Assembly (NCBI RefSeq): GCF_022129235.1
Contig: NZ_JADQAI010000002.1
Coordinates: 124,001-188,000 of the forward strand
Reading direction: 5' to 3'
Origin: Psychrobacter sp. Ps6
GTDB taxonomy: Bacteria > Pseudomonadota > Gammaproteobacteria > Pseudomonadales > Moraxellaceae
DNA length: 64,000 nucleotides
The notes beneath the pieces were generated by a model. The model was not told where the DNA came from, did no database searches, and saw only the letters and a list, made by a program, of their open reading frames with translations. Of the stretch, positions 37,510 to 47,155 are shown piece by piece. Position 1 is the stretch's first letter, and every line of letters starts with the position of its first letter. The position numbers and the translations under genes were made by a program.

Positions 37510-39270
37510 CTAGGATTGATAAAGATTCTCTTCAACGGCCTGAAAGATATTTTCAGAGTCAATAGCAGGCGAAATTAAACGAAAACATGTTTTTTCATGT
37601 TCAGGAATATAGAGCAAACGTGCCTGATTGGCTTCACAAAAGGCTTGCGATAAATATAGTCCCAAGCCAGTACCAGCTTTGTCTGTTGTAAAAAAGGGAT
37701 TAAACAAATGTTTTAAATCTTCAGTCTTAATACCATCGCCATCATCTAATATATCAATTATAACATCGTTGTCTGCACAGTAAATCTCGATTTCTACATA
37801 AGCATGAGGGTGGCTATAACTACTATAACGCAAGCCATTGTTGATCAAATTAATCAAAATTTGTTCTAACTGGTGAGGATCAAATGATATGGTTGGTTGG
37901 GTTTTTACATGTAGAAAAATGTCGTGCCCTTGAAAATAGTTATCCAAAAATGCTGGCATCCAATCAGCCAAAACAATGGCTTGCTGAGAGGCCGCTTGCT
38001 GGCGAGACAGTTTTAAAATATCTTCAATAATACGGTTGACGCGTTTGGTTTGCGAAAATATCATTTCATAGAGCTCATGATTGCCAGTCGTATCGATATT
38101 TGATGCATTGTCGTTTGCCTCAATTTCGGTCAAGTCTTCCATCAGTAGTTGGCTGGCTTGTGAGATAGCGGCTAGAGGATTTCTAATTTCATGAGCAATA
38201 CTGGCAGTGAGTTGCCCTAACGACGCCAGTTTTAATTGTTGGGCGCTAGCCTGCTCACGGCGTAAGTCTTCTAATAGGATTAATTTGCTATCATCTTTTA
38301 GCGGGATGATTTGTACACGTAGCTTACCAAATATCGAAGCGTTTGCCACCTCAGGCACATCGTACGTAAACGTACGCGATTGTCCTGTAGCGACTGACAA
38401 GCAAGCTTGAAGTAGCTGACAATGCTGTTTGCTAAGTTGTTTTTTAAAGTTAGATAGAATGGCATGAGGCGTATTGCCTCTCATCTCTTCTATATCAGTT
38501 GAAGTGCTAGAGGCACGCAACGATGAATCCTGTGTGATACTGAGCAGTTGGTGGGCTGCTAGATTTGCAAGGACGATATCCTGTTTATCAATGACAATCA
38601 CACCATTGACCATTTGTGTAATCACTTCTTGATTGATGACATTGAGTCGTTCAACCTCTTTGGCATGAATTTGTGCAACTTTCTCAAGCTGTACCAAGCG
38701 TTGCGAGATAGACCAACTCAAACCACCTACTGCCAAAAAGCTTGCTGACATCAGCAAGGCGTCGCCTAAATTGGCCAAATTCATACTATTGGCAATGGCA
38801 TAAAAAAACTGCTGATAGATAACAAAGATAATAGCCAATAAGGTGATAACTAGCGCTTGTGAACCATTCAATAGCATAAAGCTAGCGGCGACAACGACCA
38901 TATAGAGCATGGTCAACTGTAAGTCAGGCTCACCTGCTGTATACAGCAATAAGCTTAATATAATAACGTCTAATACTAGCCCAAATGCTAGCTGTCGGCG
39001 CATCTGCTTTGTGACAACGTAAAACAACCCGAGCAAAATCAAGCTCAGTATCACATAAAAGCTCAGGGCTGTCTGCTGCAAAAAACTGGGGAGAGAGGTG
39101 CTATCACCATCGCGTGCAGATATATATATCATCAGCATAGAAAATATACTGATGACAAAACGATAACTACTATAAATAATGCCTAGTCTGCGCAATTGCG
39201 GCAAAGAAAGCGTATCATCGTGGTGTACATAACGACTGATGGCAGAAATGATGGTGGTAGCAGGTTTCAT
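37510..39270 (-). CDS. pilS: Sensor histidine kinase PilS
   Basis: PilS is the membrane kinase that controls PilR. The first 200 residues contain about six membrane helices (e.g. LILLGLFYVVT, LVLDVIILSLLLYT, LVITLLAIIFVIYQQFFYAI). A PAS-like segment (GVIVIDKQDIVLANLAAHQL) is followed by HisKA with SIAHEIRNPLAAISQASQLL, then ATPase boxes NLINNGLRYS, DDGDGIKTEDLKHLF and GTGLGLYLS. The length is 586 residues. It is 36 bases after the gacA-like gene and 165 bases before pilR. Confidence 0.93.
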   Translation of the reverse strand: MKPATTIISAISRYVHHDDTLSLPQLRRLGIIYSSYRFVISIFSMLMIYISARDGDSTSLPSFLQQTALSFYVILSLILLGLFYVVTKQMRRQLAFGLVLDVIILSLLLYTAGEPDLQLTMLYMVVVAASFMLLNGSQALVITLLAIIFVIYQQFFYAIANSMNLANLGDALLMSASFLAVGGLSWSISQRLVQLEKVAQIHAKEVERLNVINQEVITQMVNGVIVIDKQDIVLANLAAHQLLSITQDSSLRASSTSTDIEEMRGNTPHAILSNFKKQLSKQHCQLLQACLSVATGQSRTFTYDVPEVANASIFGKLRVQIIPLKDDSKLILLEDLRREQASAQQLKLASLGQLTASIAHEIRNPLAAISQASQLLMEDLTEIEANDNASNIDTTGNHELYEMIFSQTKRVNRIIEDILKLSRQQAASQQAIVLADWMPAFLDNYFQGHDIFLHVKTQPTISFDPHQLEQILINLINNGLRYSSYSHPHAYVEIEIYCADNDVIIDILDDGDGIKTEDLKHLFNPFFTTDKAGTGLGLYLSQAFCEANQARLLYIPEHEKTCFRLISPAIDSENIFQAVEENLYQS

Positions 39271-39306
39271 AAATTGACCGTGATGACAAATAAGATACTA
39301 AGCAAC

Positions 39307-39942
39307 TTATGGTTGAATCAAACCATGGCGAATGGCCAAATGCGTTAATTTTACATCACTATCAACCCCGACTTTTTCATAAATACGGTAGCGATAAGTG
39401 TTTATAGTTTTGACGCTGACAAATAACTGATCAGCAATTTGCTGCGGGCTTTGGCAATTGACCACCATCATAGCCACTTGCTTTTCTCTATCACTCAACA
39501 AATCAAAAGGCGAGCTGGCATTGTCAGACAATAAGACGTCCGCCAATTGTTCAGCAACGTCTTGGCTAAAATAACGACCACCTTGATAGATTTTTTTGAC
39601 CGCGCGTATCATCTCATCAAGTGGCGTACCTTTTGTGATATAACCATTCACACCAGCTTTGATGAGCATTGAGGGGTAGGGCTGTGCAGACATACTACTA
39701 ACCGCTAAAATCTTGATTCCCATATCGAGCTGAATCAAGCGTTTGGTGGCTTCAAGACCACCAATATTAGGCATGTTGACGTCTAGCAATACCACGTCAG
39801 GACGTAACTGCTTGGCCTGCTTAATTGCCATATCACCGCTATCTGCTTCGCCTACTACTTCGATATCGGGGCTGTCTGACAACATACGGCTAATACCCAT
39901 CCGTACTAAATCATGATCATCGACCACCAACACTTTAATCAT
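39307..39942 (-). CDS. gacA: GacA/UvrY-type LuxR-family response regulator
   Basis: The 211-residue protein has a receiver domain (MIKVLVVDDHDLVRMGI, phospho-Asp in VVLLDVNMPNIGG, Lys in GYITKG) and a C-terminal LuxR HTH (LSDREKQVAMMV, QIADQLFVSVKTINTYRYRI). The sequence is close to GacA/UvrY, which activate small RNAs that titrate CsrA. The ATG at 39942 has AAGAG eight bases upstream; an ATG at 39948 is in frame. No GacS-type kinase is adjacent; pilS follows by 36 bases. Confidence 0.88.
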   Translation of the reverse strand: MIKVLVVDDHDLVRMGISRMLSDSPDIEVVGEADSGDMAIKQAKQLRPDVVLLDVNMPNIGGLEATKRLIQLDMGIKILAVSSMSAQPYPSMLIKAGVNGYITKGTPLDEMIRAVKKIYQGGRYFSQDVAEQLADVLLSDNASSPFDLLSDREKQVAMMVVNCQSPQQIADQLFVSVKTINTYRYRIYEKVGVDSDVKLTHLAIRHGLIQP

Positions 39943-40357
39943 AACCATACTCTTTATCGTTTGTCAGAATGAATGTTTTTATAAAAGTTAAATAACAGAA
40001 AAAACAAAGTTAACATAAGCCGTTTTTTGATTTTAAATACATAGGATACGGCTAATATGCTGTATCAATATCTTCATTTAATATAATAAAGTACAAAGAA
40101 TCATAACATTCTAAGTTAAGTTATATTGCTGTATTGTTAATCAGTGTTTCCAAAATATAAATCAGTTGTATCAAAGTTTGAATGAAGCTAAAAAAAACCA
40201 TTAAATCAGTTTGATAGATTAAACTTAAATGTAAACCATGATACACTAAAAATACAAAAGCTCTATGTGAGTACTTACAAACACATCTATAAACGCTACG
40301 TACGTTCTTGGCGTCAGACAGTATGTAACTGGCGTGATAGCGACAGCAGGAGGCATA
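39943..40357. other. Divergent intergenic region gacA/pbpG
   Basis: This 415-base AT-rich region contains no gene. It must carry promoters for the gacA-pilS-pilR run (leftward) and pbpG (rightward); AGCAGGAGG at about 40346-40353 is the pbpG ribosome binding site. No conserved operator was recognised. Confidence 0.35.
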
Positions 40358-41434
40358 ATGAAGCAACTACCATTAACCAAACAGCAATTGATCGCTGCTA
40401 TGATTTCATTGAGTTTGGGCAGTGTTGCACAAGCCGCACTTACGATTAATGGTAGCACTGAGACAACTTCTAGTGCACGCCTGAGTTGGGGCGGTGCTGA
40501 TAGTTTGTCTGAAGCGCGTAACATCATGTACAAGTCTAATGGCTCTGCTATCAAAAAAGTCGACAACGGCTATGGTACGACCAATATCACGAACAGCAAC
40601 AGTTTTGCTAGCAGTAACAATACCGCTCGATACAATACGACTTATCGCGGCGCGTTTGGTAGCAGTGACATGATCCCAATCAGTACGGACTCGCGCAGTG
40701 TTGCGGTGATTGATGCTGAAACAGGCGAATCTATCTACGAAAAAGACGCCGATATTGCACGTCCTATGGCTAGTATTACTAAAATAATGACAGCCATGGT
40801 TGTGCTAGATGCAGGTCTCGATATGCGTGAAGAAATCACGCTTGATCCAGAAGACTTTGTCGGCCCCAAGCGCGCCAGCTCACGCCTAAAGTCAGGCGAT
40901 CGTATGAACCGTGCCGAGATGCTATTGATGGCTTTGATGAAGTCTGAAAACCCAGCTGCAAAAAGCTTGGCGCGTAACTATCCGGGCGGCTACAATGCCT
41001 TTATCCGTGCGATGAACAGAAAAGCACAAGATCTAGGTATGACTACTGCGTTTTTCGGTGATCCAACAGGTCTTGATAAGCGTAACGTCGCCTCATCAAA
41101 TGATTTGGTAAAAATGGTTCGTGCTGCTGGCAACTACGATGTGATTCGTCGCTTCTCTACTACCAAGAGCTATGACTTCTTTGTTTCAAACTACTCAAGT
41201 GGCAATCGCACTTATAAAGCCAACAACACTAGTAGCTTGGTTCGTGCAGGTGATTACCCAATCGGTATCTCAAAAACAGGTTTTATTAACGAAGCTGGGC
41301 GCTGTGTTGTGATGGAAACGCGAGTTAACAATCGTCCTGCAATTATCGTTATACTAGGGGCAAACAGCTCAGCAACACGTTGGGGCGATGCTAAAAACAT
41401 TCTAAACAGCTTGGCGACTCGCCGCACTGTATAA
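40358..41434 (+). CDS. pbpG: D-alanyl-D-alanine endopeptidase (PBP7/PbpG type, S11)
   Basis: This periplasmic enzyme trims peptidoglycan cross-links. It has a signal peptide ending SVAQAA, a Ser/Asn/Thr-rich stretch of about 80 residues, then S11 motifs: S-x-x-K in MASITKIMTA, S-x-N in LMKSENPAAKSLA, and K-T-G in ISKTGFINEAGRC. The RBS AGGAGG gives the start at 40358. At 358 residues it is PBP7-like rather than a DacA carboxypeptidase, which has an extra C-terminal domain and membrane helix. Confidence 0.9.
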   Translation: MKQLPLTKQQLIAAMISLSLGSVAQAALTINGSTETTSSARLSWGGADSLSEARNIMYKSNGSAIKKVDNGYGTTNITNSNSFASSNNTARYNTTYRGAFGSSDMIPISTDSRSVAVIDAETGESIYEKDADIARPMASITKIMTAMVVLDAGLDMREEITLDPEDFVGPKRASSRLKSGDRMNRAEMLLMALMKSENPAAKSLARNYPGGYNAFIRAMNRKAQDLGMTTAFFGDPTGLDKRNVASSNDLVKMVRAAGNYDVIRRFSTTKSYDFFVSNYSSGNRTYKANNTSSLVRAGDYPIGISKTGFINEAGRCVVMETRVNNRPAIIVILGANSSATRWGDAKNILNSLATRRTV

Positions 41435-41455
41435 GTTCACAGACTCAACGTTAAT

Positions 41456-41489
41456 AAAAAGGCTGTTATAGGATATAACGGCTTTTTTA
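41456..41489 (+). terminator. Intrinsic terminator of pbpG
   Basis: AAAAAGGCTGTTATA and TATAACGGCTTTTTT form a hairpin with a 3-base loop and a T run. Confidence 0.85.
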
Positions 41490-41515
41490 TTGCGCCAAGA
41501 TTAAGGATGCATTAT

Positions 41516-42181
41516 ATGACTCAAATCACGCCTACTGTGCCAAAGCTGTATCTACTGACCAATGATGATGAGTTTGAACTTCTCTATCAGAAGTTAGAAG
41601 CAGCGCTGGCAACAGGTCTTATCGCATTACTACAAGTTCGGCGCAAACAGGTATTGGCATTGCCAGATGGCAAGTCGAGGCTCTATGAGGAAGCTTCTAA
41701 GATTGTTGATTTGGCGCGCGCTTATAACGTCGCAGTCGTGATCAATGACGATATTGAGTTGGCGTCAACCCTTGGCGTTGGGGTGCATCTTGGTCAGCAA
41801 GATGGCAATATTAATGATGCCAAACGGCAATTAGCTCCGAATCAAGTCATCGGTCGTACTTGTCATGGTGATGTAGATCTTGTTAAAGAAGCGCGAAACG
41901 ATGGCGCGACTTATGCAGCAATGGGAGCAATATTTGCCTCTACCACCAAACCAAACGCAAATGTTATCTCACGTCAGAACCTAATTGAAGGTTGTCAACA
42001 AGACATACCTATATGTGTGATAGGCGGATTGACTGCAGAAAATATTTCAGAGCTGGCAGGCATACCAATTGCGCTTGTGGCGGTAGTAGGCGATATCATG
42101 GATTGGCCTGTAGAAAAAATCGCCGAGCGTTGCTGTCAATGGCAGCAGGCATTTTCTAAATGGAAAACACCTGCTGTATAA
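41516..42181 (+). CDS. thiE: Thiamine-phosphate synthase-like protein
   Basis: ThiE joins HMP-PP and thiazole phosphate to make thiamine monophosphate. Family features in the TIM barrel are LIALLQVRRKQ, VAVVINDDIELASTLGVGVHLGQQDGN, IGRTCHG, AAMGAIFASTTKPNA and CVIGGLTAENI. AAGGA eight bases upstream supports the ATG at 41516 over the one at 41507. At 221 residues it is normal in length. VRRK replaces the usual LRDK/LREK, so substrate handling may differ; a TenI-like relative is possible. No TPP riboswitch fits in the 80-base gap upstream. Confidence 0.82.
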   Translation: MTQITPTVPKLYLLTNDDEFELLYQKLEAALATGLIALLQVRRKQVLALPDGKSRLYEEASKIVDLARAYNVAVVINDDIELASTLGVGVHLGQQDGNINDAKRQLAPNQVIGRTCHGDVDLVKEARNDGATYAAMGAIFASTTKPNANVISRQNLIEGCQQDIPICVIGGLTAENISELAGIPIALVAVVGDIMDWPVEKIAERCCQWQQAFSKWKTPAV

Positions 42182-42207
42182 AATGCGTTCTAGATAAAAT
42201 TTATTAG

Positions 42208-42537
42208 CTATTCAGCATGTTCCATACATAAAGTAGCGTAGGGCAGCGCTTCTAAACGTTGCTCTTCGATTGGCTCACCGCAAACCTCGCACTCGCCATA
42301 AGTACCGTTTTCGATACGACTTAAGGCATTTTCGACATAGATTAGACTCTGACGTGCCTCGCTCATTAAATTTTTGCGCATATCATTTTGACGATAGGAT
42401 ATAGCCTGATCTTCCCAGTGCTCATTGAGATCATCTTGTGGGTTTTGGATATGATCTTCGATTTTGTCAATGCGAGACTCGTACTCATCTTTTAATTTCA
42501 ATAGATTTTGCTTGGCAGTGTCTAAGTCGATACTCAT
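42208..42537 (-). CDS. DksA/TraR-family zinc-finger protein
   Basis: This 109-residue protein has a helical hairpin N-terminus and a C-terminal zinc finger, C-E-V-C then C-M-E-H: the fourth zinc ligand is His instead of the usual Cys. Family phrases are RIENGTYGECEVCGEPIEEQRLEALP (read in two parts). It is shorter than DksA (about 150 residues), like the short DksA/TraR proteins that bind the RNA polymerase secondary channel. TAGGAG precedes the ATG. It is convergent with thiE with a 26-base gap. Confidence 0.85.
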   Translation of the reverse strand: MSIDLDTAKQNLLKLKDEYESRIDKIEDHIQNPQDDLNEHWEDQAISYRQNDMRKNLMSEARQSLIYVENALSRIENGTYGECEVCGEPIEEQRLEALPYATLCMEHAE

Positions 42538-42978
42538 TGTGTTCTCCTAAAAAGTTATTGTTATTGTCAACGCTTCCATCATAAAGAGCCTGACTACTGA
42601 GTACCACCACGAAATGTTACTGATTATTGAATGAGTTCAAAGCCAGCAGTTACAACCGTTTCCTATCGATGTTGTAGTAAAATTACTCACTCAATATTTT
42701 CATGTTTTTAAAAATCGTAAAAGTTTGCTTGTGAGCATCTCATAGAAAACTGATAGAATACACCACCACTGATTTCTACTCACTTATCTGTTCCAGTAAC
42801 TTGGTGTGATAGTTAGTATAAAGGCTCAGTAATAAAGACAGAGAAGATAGCAAGCGTGCAGCCTGATAAGCTTCATTGTTAGAGCGCATATAGTAGATGA
42901 TAGTTAAAAAATTATTAGTCATATCAATCATGATAGTAATCGTAAATTAATAGATATATTGATGCATAGGAGCAGGTA
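42538..42978. other. Divergent intergenic region dksA-like/pgk
   Basis: This 441-base AT-rich region holds no gene. AGGAGCAGG just before 42979 is the pgk ribosome binding site. No terminator or clear operator was found. Confidence 0.35.
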
Positions 42979-44193
42979 ATGAATTTTTTGCGTATGAGCG
43001 AGCTGAACTTAACCGATAAAGTGGTATTGATCCGAGAAGATTTAAATGTACCTATTAAAGACGGTAAAGTCACAAGTGATGCTCGCTTACAAGCAAGTCT
43101 ACCTACTATTAAGATGGCACTAGAGAAGGGTGCCGCTGTTATTGTTTGTTCACATCTGGGACGCCCAACAGAAGGCAATCCTGAGTCTATTTATTCATTG
43201 GCACCAGTTGCTGATTATTTGACAGACAAATTGGGCTCGCAATTAGCGTCACCGGTGCACCTTAATAATGACTACCTGACTCAAGGCGCTGCTGTAAAAT
43301 CTGGCGAAGTTGTACTACTAGAGAATGTGCGTTTTAACGATGGTGAAAAGAAAAACGATGCGACGTTAGCGAAGAAGTACGCGGATTTATGTGACATCTT
43401 TGTCATGGATGCATTTGGTACCGCGCACCGTGCGCAAGCATCAACAGAAGGCGTGACGCAAGCGATGCGTCAAGCAGATAAACCTGTTTGTGCAGGGCCC
43501 TTGTTGGCAGCTGAGCTTGATGCCTTGAGCCTGGCGCTTGAAACACCAGCTCAGCCTATGCTTGCCATCGTTGGCGGCTCAAAAGTATCTACTAAATTAG
43601 AAGTTTTACATAGCTTGGCTGAAGTCTGTACACAGATTATCGTTGGTGGCGGTATTGCCAATACTTTCTTAGCGGCGCAGGGACATAGTGTAGGCGCGTC
43701 GCTGTATGAAGCAGATTTGATCGATACTGCGCGCGATATCATGACCAAGACTGAGATATTACTGCCTGAGTATGTGGTTGTTGCTGATAAAGACGACATC
43801 GATTTTGCTGACTTTACTGGTTCATTGCAAAAGGCAGTTGCGACAATCAAATCTGTTGATGCCATTGGCGAAAATGACATGATATTGGATATCGCGCCAC
43901 AAAGCGCAAAGCAACTTGCCGATGCCATTATTCGTGCAAAAACGATCTTGTGGAATGGCCCAGTGGGTGTTTTTGAAGTTGATGCTTTTGGTCAAGGGAC
44001 ACAGATACTGGCAACAGCCGTAAGAGATAGTGACGGTTTTTCAATTGCGGGTGGTGGTGATACCTTGGCTGCTATTGATAAATATCAAGTCGCTAATGGC
44101 GTCAGTTATATGTCAACAGGCGGCGGTGCATTTTTAGAATTTGTAGAAGGTAAAGTGCTCCCAGCAGTTGCTGCGTTACAAATTAACGCTTAA
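42979..44193 (+). CDS. pgk: Phosphoglycerate kinase
   Basis: Pgk exchanges phosphate between 1,3-bisphosphoglycerate and ADP. Signatures include [45 protein letters not shown], and in the C-terminal nucleotide domain [15 protein letters not shown] and [12 protein letters not shown]. The length of 404 residues is normal. fba lies 1 kb downstream on the same strand, with a lipoprotein gene between. Confidence 0.98.
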   Translation: MNFLRMSELNLTDKVVLIREDLNVPIKDGKVTSDARLQASLPTIKMALEKGAAVIVCSHLGRPTEGNPESIYSLAPVADYLTDKLGSQLASPVHLNNDYLTQGAAVKSGEVVLLENVRFNDGEKKNDATLAKKYADLCDIFVMDAFGTAHRAQASTEGVTQAMRQADKPVCAGPLLAAELDALSLALETPAQPMLAIVGGSKVSTKLEVLHSLAEVCTQIIVGGGIANTFLAAQGHSVGASLYEADLIDTARDIMTKTEILLPEYVVVADKDDIDFADFTGSLQKAVATIKSVDAIGENDMILDIAPQSAKQLADAIIRAKTILWNGPVGVFEVDAFGQGTQILATAVRDSDGFSIAGGGDTLAAIDKYQVANGVSYMSTGGGAFLEFVEGKVLPAVAALQINA

Positions 44194-44372
44194 CTAATTA
44201 ACGTTACTTAGTATTTTAGTAACACTAGACGTACAACTAATAGTAAACATCTAAGGTAGTCTGTGAAAATAATATTTTGACTTTCATTTTGCTTGTTTAT
44301 ATTGGTATAGCTAAAATTTATAGTCATTGATTATTAAGCAGTAATTATTTGTTTCTACACTGAAAATTATTA

Positions 44373-44401
44373 TTGCATGTCTCATTCGTACTCTATAAAA
44401 T
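44373..44401 (+). promoter_or_regulatory. Probable promoter of the Ala-rich lipoprotein gene
   Basis: TTGCAT (44373-44378), a 17-base spacer, and TAAAAT (44396-44401) lie about 50 bases upstream of the start codon. Confidence 0.5.
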
Positions 44402-44447
44402 AGCGCGACCATGTATCTTGACATGCATTATTTACGAGAGGTTTATT

Positions 44448-44834
44448 ATGTTAAAACGTCATTTGTTACTTGCTAGCATACTTGCTGGTACTTTTGCAGT
44501 TACTGCATGTAGCCAACAAACAGAAGAGAACACTGAAGCTGCTGTTGAATCAGCTGGCGATGATGCTGCTGCAAACGCTGATGCTGCTGCTGCCGAAACA
44601 GACGCTGCTGCTGCTGAAGCTGAAGCTGCTGCTCAGAACACTGGTGCTGAAGTTGCTGAAAGTGCAGATACTGCTGGTGCAGCTGCAACAGACGCTCTAG
44701 AGAACACTGGTGATGCTATCGCTGAAGGTACTAACACAGCAGTTGAAAATACTGCTGAAGCAGTTGCTGACGGTGCCAATGCTGTTGCTGATGGTGCTAA
44801 CGATGTTGCAGTTGATGCAGAGCAACAGTACTAA
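44448..44834 (+). CDS. Ala-rich small lipoprotein
   Basis: The 128-residue product has a lipoprotein signal (MLKRHLLLASILAGTFAVTAC, Cys21) after a GAGAGG ribosome binding site. The mature part is almost wholly Ala, Glu, Asp, Asn, Thr and Gly, with repeating units such as ENT-x-A-x-A-x-G and V-A-D-G-A-N. It should form amphipathic helix or coil. The repeats are dominated by the codon GCT. I do not recognise a named family; small abundant Ala-rich outer-membrane lipoproteins are a reasonable comparison. It has its own promoter and terminator. Confidence 0.82.
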   Translation: MLKRHLLLASILAGTFAVTACSQQTEENTEAAVESAGDDAAANADAAAAETDAAAAEAEAAAQNTGAEVAESADTAGAAATDALENTGDAIAEGTNTAVENTAEAVADGANAVADGANDVAVDAEQQY

Positions 44835-44935
44835 GCTACGCAATAACTAAGCGATATAATGGCTGAAATTTTTGAATACTATCCACTGGTAAGTCATTCA
44901 CTATAATAGCTATTGCTTTATAAGCCTCGAAATAT

Positions 44936-44967
44936 TAAAAAAGCCTTGGTGATTGCCAAGGCTTTTT
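44936..44967 (+). terminator. Intrinsic terminator of the Ala-rich lipoprotein gene
   Basis: AAAAAAGCCTTGG and CCAAGGCTTTTT form a hairpin with a 6-base loop and a T run. Confidence 0.92.
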
Positions 44968-45087
44968 GCGTTCTATGCTATGAGTATAATAGATAAAACG
45001 GTTCAGTTGTCGTAGACACCAATAAGAGAAAGAAACTGATTAGACTGACAAATAGTCAGGCAACTGCTACGAAGACAGCACAATTTT

Positions 45088-45096
45088 TGCTATAAT
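45088..45096 (+). promoter_or_regulatory. Extended -10 promoter candidate for fba
   Basis: TGCTATAAT is a perfect extended -10 without a good -35. It lies 140 bases before fba, in the 266-base gap after the lipoprotein terminator. A TGACTG/CAGTCA dyad follows at 45134-45154. Confidence 0.45.
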
Positions 45097-45233
45097 CACC
45101 GCGTGATAATCATATCTCAAATAAGTCAGACTTTGACTGATATATATACAGTCAGTATGGTTTAATAGATAGTGGAATGGTTGTTACAAAGCTGCATTTA
45201 AAATACTATTCAAAATCAATCAGAGAGCGTCTT

Positions 45234-46271
45234 ATGGCCCTAATATCCTTACGTCAACTTCTAGATCATGCCGCTGAACACAACTACGGTGTTCCTGCCT
45301 TTAACGTCAATAACTTAGAGCAAATGCGCGCAATCATGATGGCTGCGGATGCTTGTGATTCACCTGTTATTGTTCAAGCCAGTGCGGGCGCACGTAATTA
45401 TGCAGGGTCGGCATTTTTGCGTCATTTGATTATTGCTGCTATCGAAGAATGGCCGCATATTCCAGTGGTTATGCATCAAGATCACGGTATGTCACCAGCT
45501 ATCTGCCAGCGCTCGATTCAGCTTGGTTTCTCATCTGTTATGATGGACGGCTCGCTCGGTGAAGATGGCAAGACGCCAATGGATTATGATTACAATGCCA
45601 GCGTCACTCGTGAAGTGGTTAAGATGGCACACGCGTGCGGTGTCTCTGTAGAAGGCGAAATCGGTTGTCTAGGTAGTCTTGAGACGGGTATGGCTGGCGA
45701 AGAAGATGGCTCTGGCGCTGAAGGCGTATTAGATCACGAGCAGCTTTTGACCAGTGCCGACGAAGCTGAGCAGTTTGTCAAAGACACCAATGTTGATGCG
45801 CTAGCGATTGCTATTGGTACGAGTCACGGTGCTTATAAGTTCACGCGTCCACCGACAGGTGATATCTTGTCAATTGAGCGTGTAAAAGAGATTCATGCTC
45901 GTATTCCTAACACCCATCTTGTCATGCATGGTTCTTCATCAGTGCCGCAAGAATGGCTAAAGGTCATTAATGAAAATGGCGGTGATATTGGCGAAACGTA
46001 TGGTGTGCCCGTCGAGCAGATCGTAGAAGCGATCAAGCATGGCGTGCGTAAAGTAAATATCGATACTGATTTGCGTCTAGCCTCAACAGGCGCTATTCGT
46101 GAGTTCTTGGCAAATAATCCAAGCGAGTTTGATCCACGTAAATACTTCAAAGCGTCTATGGTCGCGATGTCAGATATCTGCACCAATCGTTTTGAAGCGT
46201 TTGGTTCTGCTGGTCAAGCTCATAAAATCCGTCCAATTAGCCTCGAAGGCATGGTCGATTTTTATCAGTAA
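45234..46271 (+). CDS. fba: Class II fructose-bisphosphate aldolase
   Basis: This zinc-dependent aldolase cleaves or forms fructose 1,6-bisphosphate. It begins [20 protein letters not shown]. The zinc-binding segment is [15 protein letters not shown] and [14 protein letters not shown], and GTSHGAYKF and VMHGSSSVP are conserved. The 345-residue length fits the Calvin-cycle-type (CbbA-like) class II group rather than E. coli FbaA. The start at 45234 with AGAGAGC upstream is preferred over an in-frame start at 45177. Confidence 0.96.
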   Translation: MALISLRQLLDHAAEHNYGVPAFNVNNLEQMRAIMMAADACDSPVIVQASAGARNYAGSAFLRHLIIAAIEEWPHIPVVMHQDHGMSPAICQRSIQLGFSSVMMDGSLGEDGKTPMDYDYNASVTREVVKMAHACGVSVEGEIGCLGSLETGMAGEEDGSGAEGVLDHEQLLTSADEAEQFVKDTNVDALAIAIGTSHGAYKFTRPPTGDILSIERVKEIHARIPNTHLVMHGSSSVPQEWLKVINENGGDIGETYGVPVEQIVEAIKHGVRKVNIDTDLRLASTGAIREFLANNPSEFDPRKYFKASMVAMSDICTNRFEAFGSAGQAHKIRPISLEGMVDFYQ

Positions 46272-46370
46272 GGCTAGGCGTATATAAGCAATAGACTATG
46301 CTAGTGAAAGATGGTCTTGCATAATAAATGGCAGCGGATTTAACTTTATAATAACCAACAGAGGTGAGTG

Positions 46371-46991
46371 ATGATTGGGTTGATTACCGGACAGGTACAA
46401 TACTTAATGGCGCCAACGGCCTGTATCATGACAACCTCTGGTGTGGGTTATGATATCGAGCTGCCATTGCCGTCATTCTGTCAATTGCATCTCAACGAGC
46501 AGGCGAGTATTTGGACACATTTTCATGTACGTGAAGATGCGCAACTGCTCTATGGTTTTATTGACCGTAAAGAGCGCGATGTCTTTCGCCAATTGATTAA
46601 GATCAATGGCGTTGGGGCAAAAATGGCATTGGCGATGCTGTCTGCAATGTCAGCGGCTGAGTTAAAAATGCATGTTGAGCAAGAGTCGGAAACGGCATTA
46701 ACTCGCATCCCCGGTATTGGTAAGAAGACGGCTCAACGTTTACTTATCGAACTCAAAGATAAGCTAAAAAATATCGAAGTGGATAACGGTTCGTTTGAGC
46801 TCATGCCTCAGCAAACCGCCGTTTCTCACGAAGGCAGTATTATTGCTGAGGTAGAAGGGGCGCTGATTAGCTTGGGCTACAAGGAAAAAGAGGCTCAGCT
46901 AGCCATAAAGGCAGCTAAAAGTAAGGGTGACACCTTTGCGGACACTCAGGGGTTGTTAAAAGCCACATTACAGCAGTTGTCTGGTTTCTAA
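46371..46991 (+). CDS. ruvA: Holliday junction branch migration protein RuvA
   Basis: RuvA tetramers bind Holliday junctions and load RuvB. The 206-residue protein begins MIGLITGQVQYL, has GVGYDIELPLPS, two helix-hairpin-helix motifs (INGVGAKMALAMLSAM, IPGIGKKTAQRLLIELKDKL) and the C-terminal RuvB-binding domain after about residue 155. The ATG at 46371 with GAGGTG upstream is preferred over the GTG at 46368. A terminator separates it from ruvB. Confidence 0.97.
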   Translation: MIGLITGQVQYLMAPTACIMTTSGVGYDIELPLPSFCQLHLNEQASIWTHFHVREDAQLLYGFIDRKERDVFRQLIKINGVGAKMALAMLSAMSAAELKMHVEQESETALTRIPGIGKKTAQRLLIELKDKLKNIEVDNGSFELMPQQTAVSHEGSIIAEVEGALISLGYKEKEAQLAIKAAKSKGDTFADTQGLLKATLQQLSGF

Positions 46992-47043
46992 GCTCACGTT
47001 TCAAAGTTATCTATCGATAACAACAAAATAGTATATTTAACAG

Positions 47044-47072
47044 ATAAGCGACATTGAGTGTCGCTTATTTTT
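47044..47072 (+). terminator. Intrinsic terminator between ruvA and ruvB
   Basis: ATAAGCGACA-ttgag-TGTCGCTTAT is followed by a T run, so ruvB probably has its own promoter or depends on readthrough. Confidence 0.82.
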
Positions 47073-47155
47073 GTTTTGGCGCCTATTTAATGAGGTTTTG
47101 CATGACTTATGCGTAGCGTTTGTTTATGCTATTTATTACCTAATTTTTTAATATA

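Noticed and set aside
41435..41515. TPP riboswitch in front of thiE
   Set aside because: The gap is only about 80 bases and is largely taken by the pbpG terminator; no THI-box sequence is present.
44470..44700. Leu-rich 76-codon frame inside the Ala-rich lipoprotein gene
   Set aside because: It is the shifted reading of GCT-rich repeats (CTG/TTG codons) and has no independent support.
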